A DNA stretch of 64,000 nt from Spisula solida (Eukaryota; Mollusca; Bivalvia; Venerida; Mactridae). The notes under the pieces were generated by a model, which had not been told where the DNA came from, did not search any database, and saw only the letters and a program-made list of their open reading frames with translations. Within the stretch, counting starts at the first letter, position 1; each line of letters begins with the position of its first letter. The position numbers and the translations under genes are program-made. The DNA lies in NCBI GenBank assembly GCA_947247005.1, contig OX365955.1, positions 42,139,822 to 42,203,821 on the forward strand. The letters are read 5' to 3'. This document shows positions 46,272 to 58,379 of the stretch, piece after piece.

Positions 46272-46600
46272 CTGGAGCCCGTTACCTAACAAAGCCGCTT
46301 CCAAAAGGCGCTACAGAGCGCTTTGCTACGTCTACACAACGACACGCTACGAGCGAGCAGTGCTCGCCGATAGCATACCGTTTCTTTACACTTGCTAGTC
46401 AAGGGGTCCGTTGCATAAGAAAGCGCTCGGTAGCGGTCGATAGCGCTTTGCTATGAAACGGTCTGCTATCCGCGAGCGCTCGCCGGTAGCATATAATTTT
46501 TCCACTTCGTCCGCTACAAAGCGCTTTTTGGAAGCAAGCCGTTTCCTGGCGTAGCGCTACCGAGCGCTCGGTAGCGGTTTCGTTAGGCAACGGGCTCCAG
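46272..46600. mobile_element. GC-rich, highly palindromic MITE
   Basis: The left end CTGGAGCCCGTTACCTAACA and the inverse of the right end (CTGGAGCCCGTTGCCTAACG) match over about 28 bp with few mismatches. The interior is full of inverted copies of GCGCTACCGAGCGCT, AAAGCGCT and GAGCGCTCGC, so it can fold almost completely. 329 bp, no coding capacity (the minus-strand frame across it is incidental). Confidence 0.88.
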
Positions 46601-46947
46601 TTCTTGTAAAGGCAACTGACAACCAGATCTTCACAAACCAGAATACAGGTATATGATATATTAATTAACTGCAAACTTCATAAAATAGAAACTTCATTAA
46701 ACTTAATTGCACAATTTAATGACAACATGTATTGTACATGTACTATAAGTCTGATTAATGCCAAACTCACCAATTGTCTGTCACTTTATGCATTTTATCA
46801 AATTAAGCTGTTTATAGAAAAACATTTCAAACACATAAGCCTGAGTCTATAAAAACATGATTATGCTTATCAATTAAAGTAATTGACTTATAAATCATCA
46901 ACATCGACATTCAAACTTAACGTCAAGAAAGACATGATAATGGGATA

Positions 46948-47157
46948 CTGTAAACCAAGAAATTATTTCACGCAAATTAATTTTGCAGAGTTTGCGAGTA
47001 GGAGAATTTCGTGAAATTAAGTCGCCGCAAAAGTGCTAAAAACATTTATATGGACATTGCGGGAAACTAAAAAACGCGAAAATTAGAAGTCGCCAGTATG
47101 CCGACGATCAGCGAAACGCGAAAGTTCGTATTCGCAAAAGTAAAATGGTTTACAGTA
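46948..47157. mobile_element. TIR element, TACTGTAAACCAA family, copy D
   Basis: It starts TACTGTAAACCAAGAAATTA and ends AAGTAAAATGGTTTACAGTA, with GCCGACGATCAGCGAAACGC inside. Same orientation as copy C. Confidence 0.87.
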
Positions 47158-47279
47158 GATTGTAAACATTAAGTTTATTAAGTTATTTAAACTTTACATA
47201 TTAAATTGTCAATATTGAAAAACATGAAAAATACAAATCAACATAAATTTTATGTTGTATAACCAAAATAATTGCCTTA

Positions 47280-47360
47280 ATAGCTTACTGTTAGAGCGTC
47301 CACTGCGAGTGCAGGAGACCGGCCCGGTGTTTGCAAGCTCCTGTGGTTGTCGTACCAAAG
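47280..47360 (+). mobile_element. tRNA-like SINE head, decayed
   Basis: TAGCTTACTGTTAGAGCGTCC resembles a tRNA D-arm/A box (TAGCTCAGTGGTTAGAGCGTCC type), followed by ACTGCGAGTGCAGGAGACC and a degenerate B box. Not a functional tRNA gene. Confidence 0.45.
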
Positions 47361-47514
47361 AACTGTTGCTCAGTATATAAAAAGGAAAACTGGCACTTAT
47401 TTTAAATATACCATACTCTAATAGCGATGGAAAACATCAGGAATGAGGTATATGTCAAAAGCAATTAATACAAGATTAAAATGATCCACTTAAAATTAAA
47501 TAAACTCACGGAAA

Positions 47515-47650
47515 TACTATCTTTCCTTATAAAAATACTAACTTTACTTACAAGAATACTAACTTTACTTACGAAAATACACAAAAATACTAACTTTACT
47601 TACGAAAATACTAACTTTACTTACTTACGAAAATACTAACTTTACTTACA
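47515..47650. repeat. Minisatellite, 20-bp unit, about 6 copies
   Basis: AAAATACTAACTTTACTTAC with indels. Confidence 0.92.
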
Positions 47651-48225
47651 ATTCATTCAAATGCTTTCCAAGCAGTTATACATCCACACACTAAGATTCC
47701 GGAGAACTAACTGATGTTTTAAAAACATCGCCTACATACATTAAATTGCTTTGTTGAAGTTTTCAAATTAATTGGTAATTATGATCATTAAACACCAGTA
47801 AAAGATGATTAACTTGCTGGGAATAATTTTAACTCAATATGTGCATAATAATTAATTCTACACCTGAACTCCATAAAATATGTAAGTATGTTTTAAACCT
47901 AAATGCACAGATGGGCTCAAAAAAATATTCATTTAGATTTAAGTAGTCAATTAAGGGAAGATAATTAATACTTAACCCCCTGTTATGATTTTCGTACCGT
48001 TCCAATGCCTCAACTTGCTGCAGTTTTTGAGAAACCAATTTGGTGTCAGCATGTTAATGATTTGTATGAATATAATTATTTATGCACAGATGGTTACATA
48101 ATGGATATAACAATAAAAGTTAATGCACCCTTAATTAATTATACAGCTTATCTCCCCTTTATCACTTATTTACACCAATGTATCAAATGAGTAATAATTG
48201 CATGGCAACCCCAGTAAATGTTTCT
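47651..48225. other. AT-rich non-coding stretch
   Basis: No gene recognised. Confidence 0.35.
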
Positions 48226-48229
48226 CAAT

Positions 48230-48379
48230 AGGCCTTTTCGACTGGGCTGTTTCGTGGAGCAGGTTACAGTCTGGTTCCCTTTCTAATTTTACTGTTGTAT
48301 TCCTGTAGTAGTGCTGTAATTGTGGGGACGGGAACCAGGCTAAAACTTCCTTCACGAAACAGCCCAGTCGAAAAGGCCT
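48230..48379. mobile_element. 150-bp MITE with 27-bp exact terminal inverted repeats
   Basis: The left end begins AGGCCTTTTCGACTGGGCTG (48230-48256) and the right end (48353-48379) is its exact inverse. A second inverted pair inside (CTGGTTCCC and GGGAACCAG) lengthens the foldback. No coding capacity; the minus-strand frame through it is incidental. Confidence 0.88.
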
Positions 48380-51300
48380 TAAAAAATACCAACCCCACGT
48401 TTTATAATACCAACCAGGGAGTTAAACATTTCAAAATCTGCAAGATGTAAAATCAGACAACGAATGGTCACAAGCTCCAATTCATTTTTACATCATTTTT
48501 AAAGTCAACAATTTACTGTAAGTGAGACTGAACCAATTAACAAATCAATTTATCAGCTATCAGCAAATTTCACCAATTGATTCTGAATCAAGTGACTTCA
48601 AAAAATCAATTAATACATGTACGTGCATTGAATTACTAGTATATAATATATAAACATTTTAATTGCAAGAAAATTAAAGCATAATTTATGTATGATCCCC
48701 TCAATATCTCTGTCAAAACCTTTAACATTTAGTCTGAACCCCTAAATATCTCCACCTAACCCCTCAATATCAATATCTATGTTCAAACCCTTGATTAGTA
48801 TCTACAAACCCCTCAATCCCTCAATAACTCAGCTCAAACCCTTGATCACTTTGATTAATAGCTCTTCGCGAACCCTATGTAACCCTCTCTATTTAATAAT
48901 CTAACTTACTTTTTTCATTCAGTAACAACATTAGACTTATCCAGAGTATGTTTTCCTCCACAAATCCACAATAACGTATGAAAACTTAGAGTGTTTCCGA
49001 AATTGACTACAAACACCAGAAAGTAGCTGCCTGGGCACCTTTCCTCCACAAAGTCATAAAATTCCTCTCCCACAAACTCTAACTGTCTCTTCTCCAGTAA
49101 TGAAGTAACCAGCCACTGCTAATGGTTTTAACTTTTACATGTTGACATTGTCCATACCTAGAGATGCTAAGTAATTGTTTATACACTTTCAAATGGCTAC
49201 AAATCTCTGTGTTTATATATAATGGAAAGTGTTCATTAGCCAGTACTTAAATGCAACATTAAACCTGGCCAGCTTTACCCTCATGATAAAAGTCGGAAAA
49301 TAGATTAATAATTAAGCTGACTTCTCTTTGCTAAAGCCATAGAGTATCAAAAATGATACAATAGAAAGACAGTATATCTTTGACAAGGGAATTAAAGGGT
49401 TTCTTGCTTTCAGAGGACAATGTGTGAACCCCCCCCCCCCTCCCTCCTCTGCATACTTATAATTATCATACAATAATGTCCATTCGTTTAGACAAGGGTG
49501 TTAAGAAAAATCAAAATTAAGACAAAACACAATGACTTACCTCATTAAAAGGTATCAAACTTTTTAATGAATTCCTCTTTATAATGATAATAAAGTGACT
49601 GTATTAATTGCAAAAGTAACGCACATAAAAAGGTAAACAATTATATTTTGTATGTTATTGTTATTTAACTTTCTATGAATCAAAAGAATAATGGTGATGA
49701 ACCCAATGCTTCGTTAATCATGCAATATATTTGAATAACATGAAAGTTATAATTACTACTTAGGCCAGAGTTTTTTAATCTTTTGTTACTCGGACATTTT
49801 TGAGAAAAAAGTCCACAGGAGGAGGGAAAAAAATAAAAATAAAAACTCCCAAAATGTAGTTGACGGTGGATTGTAGTCAATGACGGTCCATTATTGACAG
49901 CAACAATGTTAGTTCTAACATCAAATTTATCTTATAACAATTACAGTGCACAATCATGTATCTGTATCATTGATAAAGAATTTTAAAAAATCTACAGAAA
50001 TTTAATTAACTCTGGCCTTATGGAATTTCTTTAATGATTTAAGTAAGTTAACACAGTAAGATAAGAAACGGAGGCATTACAACTTAATCCAATCTCTGAC
50101 CTTTCAGCACCGAGAGATAAATATTTAACTTACATAAAACTATAAACAATGTATTAAACTGAAAACAAAACATGAAAATATAAGGAACATAAATTACGAT
50201 GAACAGTCATCAACAAAAAATTTTAATACATATGCACCTAAACATTTTCATAGTAACGACTTCATAAGTTTTTTCATGATGATACGATTATATTGATACA
50301 GATGCAGAATATTTAACCACGAAAATGTAGCAAAACAAACGTATGCCTTCTAACTGTTTCATGATGTAAGACTGAACACGAAGCTCCGAGTTGATCTATC
50401 TGCACATAAACAAAGCAGGGCTCACTTAAAGCTACACACTGTCACATACACTATGTTGCCAGTCAATTTGCAGTTCAAAAACTGCATTACAATGATACCC
50501 TTAGCAACTTTCATCTCAGTTCAACAAATAAATTAACAGACAACTGCCACTGTGACACGCCTAACGACTGTAATTGTTTCTCCAATTAACGCACTTCAAA
50601 CCTTTTAACATTTCATGGGAACGACAGAAACATCCAAAAGCAGGCAAAGTTTAAAGTATTTTACAACAATGTACGAATGTAAAACCCAGATTCTCAACGA
50701 GTTTCTGTCTTAAAGGGACTGCCTCACATATTGGTGTATTGCAAAAATAAAATAAAATTGTCAAATATTCACGTAATTTTGGTATAGTTGGCTGTATATC
50801 CCATAAACAACCACACTGACATCTAAAATAACTCGAGAACTTCGGCATTTTGTAGTTATTTAGTATTTTTACATCAAAAAATCTATAGGGTATTAATACC
50901 CTATAGAATTAACACTACTATTACTTAAATTGCCTGAAATTTGTTCGCATTTGATGAAAATGAATCGAAAAACGAACCAAATATCTCACTGATGTTTACG
51001 CTGTAGTTTGTTGATGTTTCAGTTCGATCACGTGTGAATTACATAATTCACAAAGCATCTTGGAAGGAAACTTAGCGCTTTTTCTCAAGAAAAAAATACT
51101 CAGTGGGCGATATCGAGAGTGGTAAAAAATGCTTATTTGCACCAAATCTTTCATAAAGCAACTGTCAGTGGCTTTCTATTACATCAATACTTGGTTAGGT
51201 TGGAAAATCACAATATACTAAAATTTTAGCCCAATCTGTGAGAAATAAAGATGCTCAAGAAATTAAACGCACAATGTTTTTAAAATAATGTAATGAATTG

Positions 51301-51620
51301 CAGATTGTAATGTTATGTATAATGCTTTGGCATTTTAATTCTAATATCAATAATTATAGTAGTAAATAATCCTATGGACTTTCAGTTTCATGAAACTCTA
51401 GACCTATAAAATTGTCATTCAGTAATTTAAGGCAGAGAAAGTATGGCACACCTTGCATTCAATTTCGTTCATATAGAGCAGGTACACATATTACTCCATG
51501 GGGAGGGATTGCAATTTAAGGGAGGGGAGGGGCCAGATCAAACCAGTAGTGAAAGTCATCATATGTTCCCTGACCAGACAGCTGTTTGTAAAACATGCAT
51601 GCCCCCATGGCAGCTTAATA
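48380..51620. other. AT-rich non-coding stretch
   Basis: It contains a loose repetition of CAAACCCxTGATxA/AACCCCTCAATATC at about 48695-48870 and a C-run at 49428-49440. No gene, RNA or TIR element recognised. Confidence 0.35.
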
Positions 51621-51629
51621 GTCAGCAAT

Positions 51630-51990
51630 GGTAAAGGTCACAAAGACCTTGACCTACAGACCTCAAAATCAATAGGCCGGAATCTACTCTTGATGACCAT
51701 CCTCCATGTAAAGTTTGAGGATCCTCAACCTCCATGTAAAAAGTTTGAGGATCCTCAACCTCCATGTAAAAAGTTTGAGGATCCTCAACCTCCATGTAAA
51801 GTTTGAGGATCCTCAACCTCCATGTAAAAAGTTTGAGGATCCTCAACCTCCATGTAAAGTTTGAGGATCCTCAACCTCCATGTAAAGTTTGAGGATCCTC
51901 AACCTCCATGTAAAGTTTGAGGATCCTCAAAGTGTTCTTGAGTTATTGAACCGAAACCATTTGGTGTAAGAGACATGAGCAAAGCAATAT
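51630..51990 (+). mobile_element. Dispersed repeat (AAGGTCA family), copy 2
   Basis: AAAGGTCACAAAGACCTTGA, CCTCAAAATCAATAGGCCGG, TTGATGACCATCCTCCATGT, then GTTCTTGAGTTATTGAACCG and GCAAAGCAATATACC are collinear with the copy at 27210-27480. Confidence 0.65.
51700..51930. repeat. 28-bp tandem expansion inside the dispersed repeat, about 8 copies
   Basis: The unit is CTCCATGTAAAGTTTGAGGA followed by TCCTCAAC; alternate units have two extra A. Each unit contains the 14-bp palindrome TTGAGGATCCTCAA. The reading frames on both strands are by-products. Confidence 0.95.
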
Positions 51991-53340
51991 ACCTTCTCAT
52001 TAAATATGGGAAGCATAATTAAAGAAAGAAGTTCTACCAGTATATATATCATTTTGACAAATCAGCAGCATTTATTTTTTTATTAATAGCTTACTTAAAC
52101 CGACAGGTACGATGAATTAAGAACCCCGTAATCTTGTTCAATTTGTCTCACTCTGAGACAATATGTCACATTCAGTTACAATGTGTCACTTTTCTTTCGT
52201 TATAATTTTTTTCTGCAAACAATTATGTCAAGTTTAAGCACTGATTTTCCTATTGTACAGTATTTACATAAATCATCGAAAACATTTCTCTTCATATCGC
52301 TTGATTAAACAAATTCCTCATTTTCTGGCAGATTTTCCCACTGTTCCTATTAGGAATTATTCTTAAAATAGACCATTTTACGCGGATGAAATGGATGCAT
52401 TTTTCTACGAAACATTCATCAAACCGAATGCTTCATCGTGTATCCTCCATCATAGGGAAAAAGTACAACATCCTCCTGAAAGTAAGATGTGATAAATGAA
52501 CAATTTCTATAATAACAGGCCATTAAGGTAATAGCAGCATATAAACGATGACCGACTAAAAGCTTTATTCTGCTTTGGTTAAAACATTGCCATTATGAGG
52601 TCCTATTGACAAATGTGAAAGATACCTAAAAGATCAGAGCATTAACACGCTTCTTAATACTTAAAATTTCCATTAAAAGCATTCCGTGGGTTCTAGAATG
52701 TTACGAAGTCCAAACTCATGTTCACAGTTAATTGGGGGGGCTTTGCTATTAATGTTGATTCTCCTTTTTCAAAATGCACTAGGGAAATGGATAGGCTTTC
52801 TTGCTTTCAGAAACATTTTAATGTAAATTGCACTTCCATCCATTACCAGATAAAGGCGGGAAAGTGTCTTATGCTTTTACTGATGTTACTGGTCAGAATG
52901 TGTCGGCTGACATTTACTAAGGATTTAGTTCAAAATTCTCCATAAAAAATCCAATGTTAAACTGGCAATGTCTAAGTACTATAGCATGTAATAGCTTTTA
53001 TTTCGCTGTAATTTCTAAACAAGATTTGAACAGTAGGTTGACTTTAATCAGGTTACTTGACGTTAAAGATAGGGGTTTAGGATGACAATATATTATATTT
53101 ATGAAGAATTTCATGTTAACAGAAAATGATATAGTCTAAAAGATGAATAAATTTTACAAAAAAATGTTTTTTTAAAATGTTTTATTCTCTTTCAATGAAA
53201 CAGTAACCTGTGACTAGAACCAGTTATCTAATCTATAGTCTCTGCTAGAACATTACTTTTGCTAAAGGCATCAATCTTAAAGTGACTGTTAAATGCAAAG
53301 GACCTTTAAATCATGTAAGGCCTTTTACATTCAATGGTCA
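51991..53340. other. AT-rich non-coding stretch
   Basis: The frame 52718-52945 has no recognisable domain. Nothing else seen. Confidence 0.35.
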
Positions 53341-53343
53341 TTA

Positions 53344-53557
53344 CAGTCCAGTTAGGATATTGTGACAGTGATGTTGCAGTTTATGTGTACACAAAAGATA
53401 ACAACCATTGTCTGAACAGGTAGAGCGAAAATAGTATGTTAGTTTTGCATTGAAATTATATTTGTTTGTACAGTATAAGCCTTTATGATTGGTTTAACAC
53501 TGTTATAGTGGACTCGACTCGACCGCTGCGTCACTGGATTTTTACCCCGACTGGATA
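53344..53557 (+). mobile_element. AGTCCAG MITE, copy 2
   Basis: It begins CAGTCCAGTTAGGATATTGT after TA and ends GACCGCTGCGTCACTGGATT...CCGACTGGAT with the last bases eroded. Collinear with 24642-24827 (inverted) and 59975-60185. Confidence 0.8.
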
Positions 53558-55325
53558 ATAAGTCGTAATGAACAATTAATACAACTTGCTCTATCAGTAC
53601 AAATGGCTATCTTGACAGAAATGTTAAGAGAAACAATTTTCCATGTATATACATCATTCTTTTCTTATACATACCAATATATACTATATCCAGAATGTGG
53701 TTTTGGCCGAGGGGGACTATTTTACATATAGGCAACTTTTTTTCAGACAAAAAGAGCAATTTGTGTTCATGACATGTTCTATAGAAATGTGGACCATCAT
53801 CTGTAATTTGTTCATTAAAAACTAAAATGACGAGTCTGGTAATGACTATAAGGACAAGTGTTATAGGACGGTAGCAGTCCACTAGCGATTTGAGTACAGG
53901 AAATCTACGGGACAAATACTTCATTTACAAACTGGATTGCCTACGTCCAGTCCGATAGAAGATTCATTTGTGGATAAATCAACTTCATTAACAGGAATTG
54001 TGCACAAATTCAATCGGCTAAATAGGATATTTATAAATCAAGCAGAATTTGCGCAGATTTTGCGGGGTAGAACCTTATGATGAATGCTAGCATAATAACT
54101 TACTTCAAGTCTTCTTATACCAATTCATTGATCTACCATGGTAACCACAAATATTAATTACTCACTTAATTGGCTCATTAATCAACGAGACTTTGAAAAT
54201 TTCATCATTAACAAACCAATTATTGTATTCCTATCACTAATCAGCATGATTTAAAGGGCTAGAAAACATAACAACCAGGGTTGTAAATATATAGACAATA
54301 TATCAGCTGTGAAATTGTGCTAATAGAAGGTTGAGAGTCGTGTCAAATTCTCCGTGCTATAATTCGTTCTGCACATTGGTAAGCAAAGGCTGATTGAAGT
54401 ATAAAATGTCAGAGAATTTTCAAAGCGCTAATTATATTTTTATGAGTTGTTAAGTAGTAGAAGAATGGGGCTTTAAAGGACCTCGGGAGCTTTTAACATG
54501 CATAGAGTAATTGACTTTTAATAAGCGTGAAGAGCTTTTTAGCCTTTTCGAATAGTTATCTTAATGAAATAATAAAAGATGCTGTAATTTCATAAGAACG
54601 AAACCTAGTAATCTAGAGTCATATCCATTCAATATATTGCACAGTTAAGTTGTGGATAATTTGACTCCAGATTTTACTGGCAAAAAATTAGTATATAAAA
54701 TTAAAATGCATAGGAGAGATTTTAGTTTAAGTGGAACAGAGAAAATTAAGAAGCTAAAAAATCTAACTTCTTCTTTTAAGTTATCTAGTGAAGATTTAAG
54801 TTTCACAGTCCCCTCCCCTCAAATGTTCAATAAAATAAATTTCATGACATGGCCTCCAATATCGTAACTACTTTTAAACAGTTTAAATTCTCAAACATAA
54901 CATTTTGTTCTTTATCTTTTTTTTCAGATGTCTACAAAGAGAACAGAAAATTTATTCGCAATAACAGTTTTTGTATTATTTTATAAAGCATACATGCTAG
55001 CTTTCTCAGATTCTGTAATGCATTTTGCACGGGGGAGCATGGCATAATCCAACAATCTGCATGGAAATGCATTTGTTACCCTGCACTCACAACCCATCAG
55101 TAAACTCATGATTAAACTTAAAATCTGCAATTACTCTTCTTAAGGTTTTCTACATTTATTCTGCTAAAATGTGAACAAAATCCAACATAATACCAACAAA
55201 AACGCAAAAAGTCGAAGCAAATGTTCCATCATCGTTCTTGATGATGCGATGAAAAGTTGCATGGAGGCACGTCGGAACATTTCTGAACTTTGTGGACAAG
55301 TCTTACAGTTGTTCTTGGTATAAAC
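53558..55325. other. AT-rich non-coding stretch
   Basis: Frames 53607-53924 and 54652-54867 carry no recognised domain. Nothing else seen. Confidence 0.35.
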
Positions 55326-55329
55326 CAAC

Positions 55330-55565
55330 ATACAGCATCAACATAACATCAGTACCAATGATATAACATCAACGGCAACATTTAAACCAACATAACTTTG
55401 ATATAACATTTAAATAAACCAACAAAACTTTGACATAACATTTAAACCAACAAAACTTTGACATAACATTTAATTAAACCAACAAAACTTTGACATAACA
55501 TTTAAACCAACAAAACTTTGACATAACATTTAAACCAACATTGCTGTGACATAACATTTAAATTA
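55330..55565. repeat. Minisatellite, about 28-bp unit, about 8 copies
   Basis: AACATTTAAACCAACAAAAC followed by TTTGACAT, with 4-bp insertions in some copies. Confidence 0.9.
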
Positions 55566-55691
55566 TCATCATTACTACGTTATCAATATCAGCTGCCTGG
55601 GACAGCACCAGTGACAAATCATCATCATCTCAACAAAGGTAACTTGGTGTAACATATACAGGAATTCTGGGACTTGACACAAGACAAACAT

Positions 55692-55805
55692 TCATCATAC
55701 AGTCAAACCTGTGTTATAGTGGTCACCTGAATTAAGCAACCACATGTCTGAAGCAGCTAATATAATTAAATCCCAATTACAATAAATTACAACTACATTT
55801 AACAG
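55692..55805. repeat. Dispersed repeat fragment (AGCAGCTAATATAATT family)
   Basis: It starts ACAGTCAAACCTGTGTTATA and GTGGTCACC; AGCAGCTAATATAATTAAAT matches the fragment at 17636-17760. Confidence 0.5.
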
Positions 55806-55838
55806 AATTTGATAAGTTTCTTTAACGTTAGACATGTG

Positions 55839-55985
55839 TGCCTCTGTAGCTCAATGGTTAGCGTGCTTGCCGTCTAATCTTGCGACCTGGATTCAAGTAT
55901 GGGTGGAGGCATTCAGAAGCCTGCCATATTTCAGCAGAAAGTTGACTGGCAAAATTAAAGGCTATGCTTGGCATTTATTTTTGGT
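55839..55985 (+). mobile_element. tRNA-derived SINE
   Basis: CTGTAGCTCAATGGTTAGCG is a clear D-arm/A-box region and GACCTGGATTCAAGTATGG an eroded B box 25-30 bp later. The body ends GACTGGCAAAATTAAAGGCT...GGCATTTATTTTT, and the tail is shared with the fragment at 3745-3800. Confidence 0.65.
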
Positions 55986-57735
55986 TAAAAACTGTATAGT
56001 TCATAATCTAATCCCTATCCATGCAATAGTCTGAGCATGAACCAGGAATGTGACAATGTTGAAATCTGCGTATAGTCTCAACCATAAAGTTCTCCCTCTG
56101 TGAGTGTATTAGAAGAGGCACCGCACCCTCTGCATGTGTCACTATATTAGGAAATATAGACTATATATATAATAATTATCCCAACAAATCAGAATTCAAT
56201 AACGGTCCATGCCTATTTCTGTTTCCACCTTTATGATTGATGATTCAATAACTTTATACATGTGTTAAATATAATAATTACAGAATAGAACAGAACATAC
56301 ATTTATTCAGACTTGTAACAAGTATATTGTCTACAAATTACACCGATATATATACATAAATATATAATACAAAAAATAATAATTACGGAGAAAAAGTACA
56401 TGATTGTAACACAAGCACACCATAATAGACCAACAATAGATACTTGTTGTTGTTGTTGTAACTTTAATTACATAATCGTTACCTAGCAACCCATTCAATT
56501 ATGTTATAAAAATTAATTAATAGACAGATCTATCAATGCTGTAACAGATATTCTCCATATTAGAGAATTGACGAGATTTACAACAATATGTTGTCTGGAA
56601 AAATAAACAACATATATTGCTTGCAAATTCTAATAAAACTTTTTGGCATCAATATACAGAGATTTAACACCAGCATGAAAATTCTGGCATTCCATTTTCA
56701 ATTACCTAAAACTAATAATACAAGAATTCTTGTATAAAGAAATAATTACATGGAATGGCTGTGTAAATTACTTACACAAACTTGGTGAAACCGCTACACA
56801 ATTATTTCAACAATGTAAACGAGCACCAATTAATGCAACAATTATCTTAATTAAAATTTAATGAGCATTTTTATCTATTTATTAACGATAGGCAGGTAAT
56901 ACTGCCAGGTTTTACCAATTATAATTTGGTTAAAACCCAACAAAAATGAGACATATCGAAGCAATAAATGGCAATTAAATTAGAAACTTACTATTTTGTG
57001 CAGAAGTAAATACCACAATTTTTATCATTAATTAAAGGTAACAGGAGAATTAATTAAACAAAACCTAAATCAACAATGAAAAAAACTCATAAATTCTACC
57101 TGCAATTTTACACCAGTGTAGTAGATGTCCAATTAATACCGAAATCCAGCCCGTCCAATTAATTTCTTACAAGATGTGGTTAACACATTATGTCAGGGCT
57201 AAATTCCAACCTCTTCAAATACCCTTGAGCGTACTAAGCTGGATATACTCAGAAAATAAACTAAAAAACCCCAGTTTATAATCATTCATTAGACATAATT
57301 TATAAAACCATCAGATTATAAATTAACAAGATTTATGTTCATAAACAAAATCCTCGTCAGTAACCCGAGTCGAGTAAAGATAAGTTAGGAAGCTCTGAGC
57401 GCCAGTTAGAAGGGTTGGCTATGTCAATTTACTAAATAATATACATGTCAAAAACATGCCTAGTTTCCATAAAGAAGCTGATTAACAGTAATGCAAAAAT
57501 CATGTTTATTTGCTATTTTTATGTCAGACTGGTTCCCAAACTATATATTGTATGTCTGGTAGAGACAGGGGAGCATGTTTGTATTTAATGGGGGAACTGC
57601 AAGTACCAGTCATGATGTTGATTGAAGTAGCCAATTTGGCCACAATATTATGATCTGGAGAGTGGAAACATTGAAATGTATTATTGACAAACAGAATAGA
57701 CAACAATACCAGATACGGAACTAAATTATCAACAA
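55986..57735. other. AT-rich non-coding stretch
   Basis: A short (TTG)n run lies at about 56446. No gene recognised. Confidence 0.35.
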
Positions 57736-57744
57736 CAATCGAGT

Positions 57745-58375
57745 GTATGATCTGTCAACCATCATACAACAGCCTGTCAACCATTATACAACAGCCTGTC
57801 TACCATTATACAACAGCCTGTCTACCATCATACAACAGCATGTCAACCATTATACAACAGCCTGTCAACCATTATACAACAGGCTGTCAACCATCATACA
57901 ACAGCCTGTCAACCATTATACAACAGCCTGTCAACCATTATACAACAGCCTGTCAACCATTATACAACAGCCTGTCAACTATCATACAACAGCCTGTCAA
58001 CCATTATAAAACAGCCTGTCAACCATTATACAACAGCCTGTCAACCATTATACAACAGCCTGTCAACCATTATACAACAGCATGTCAACCATTATACAAC
58101 AATACTGTGTATGACCTGTCAACCATTGTACAACAATACTGTGTATGACCTGTCAACCATTGTACAACAATACTGTGTATGACCTGTCAACCATTGTACA
58201 ACAATACAGTGTATGACCTTTCAACCATTGTACAACAGCCTGTCAACCATCATACAACAGCCTGTCAACCATTATACAGCAACATGTCAACCATTATACA
58301 ACAACACAGTGTATGACCTGTCAACCATTGTACAACAGCCTGTCAACCATTTTACAACAATGCAGTGTACTACAT
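57745..58375. repeat. Minisatellite, 22-bp unit, about 27 copies
   Basis: The unit is ACCATTATACAACAGCCTGTCA; towards the right end it alternates with a longer unit containing AATACTGTGTATGACCTGTCA. The 154-codon plus-strand frame is a by-product of the repeat. Confidence 0.95.
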
Positions 58376-58379
58376 ACAA

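Noticed and set aside
57684..58148. 154-codon open frame with repeated short units
   Set aside because: 22-bp minisatellite without stops; no independent evidence of coding.
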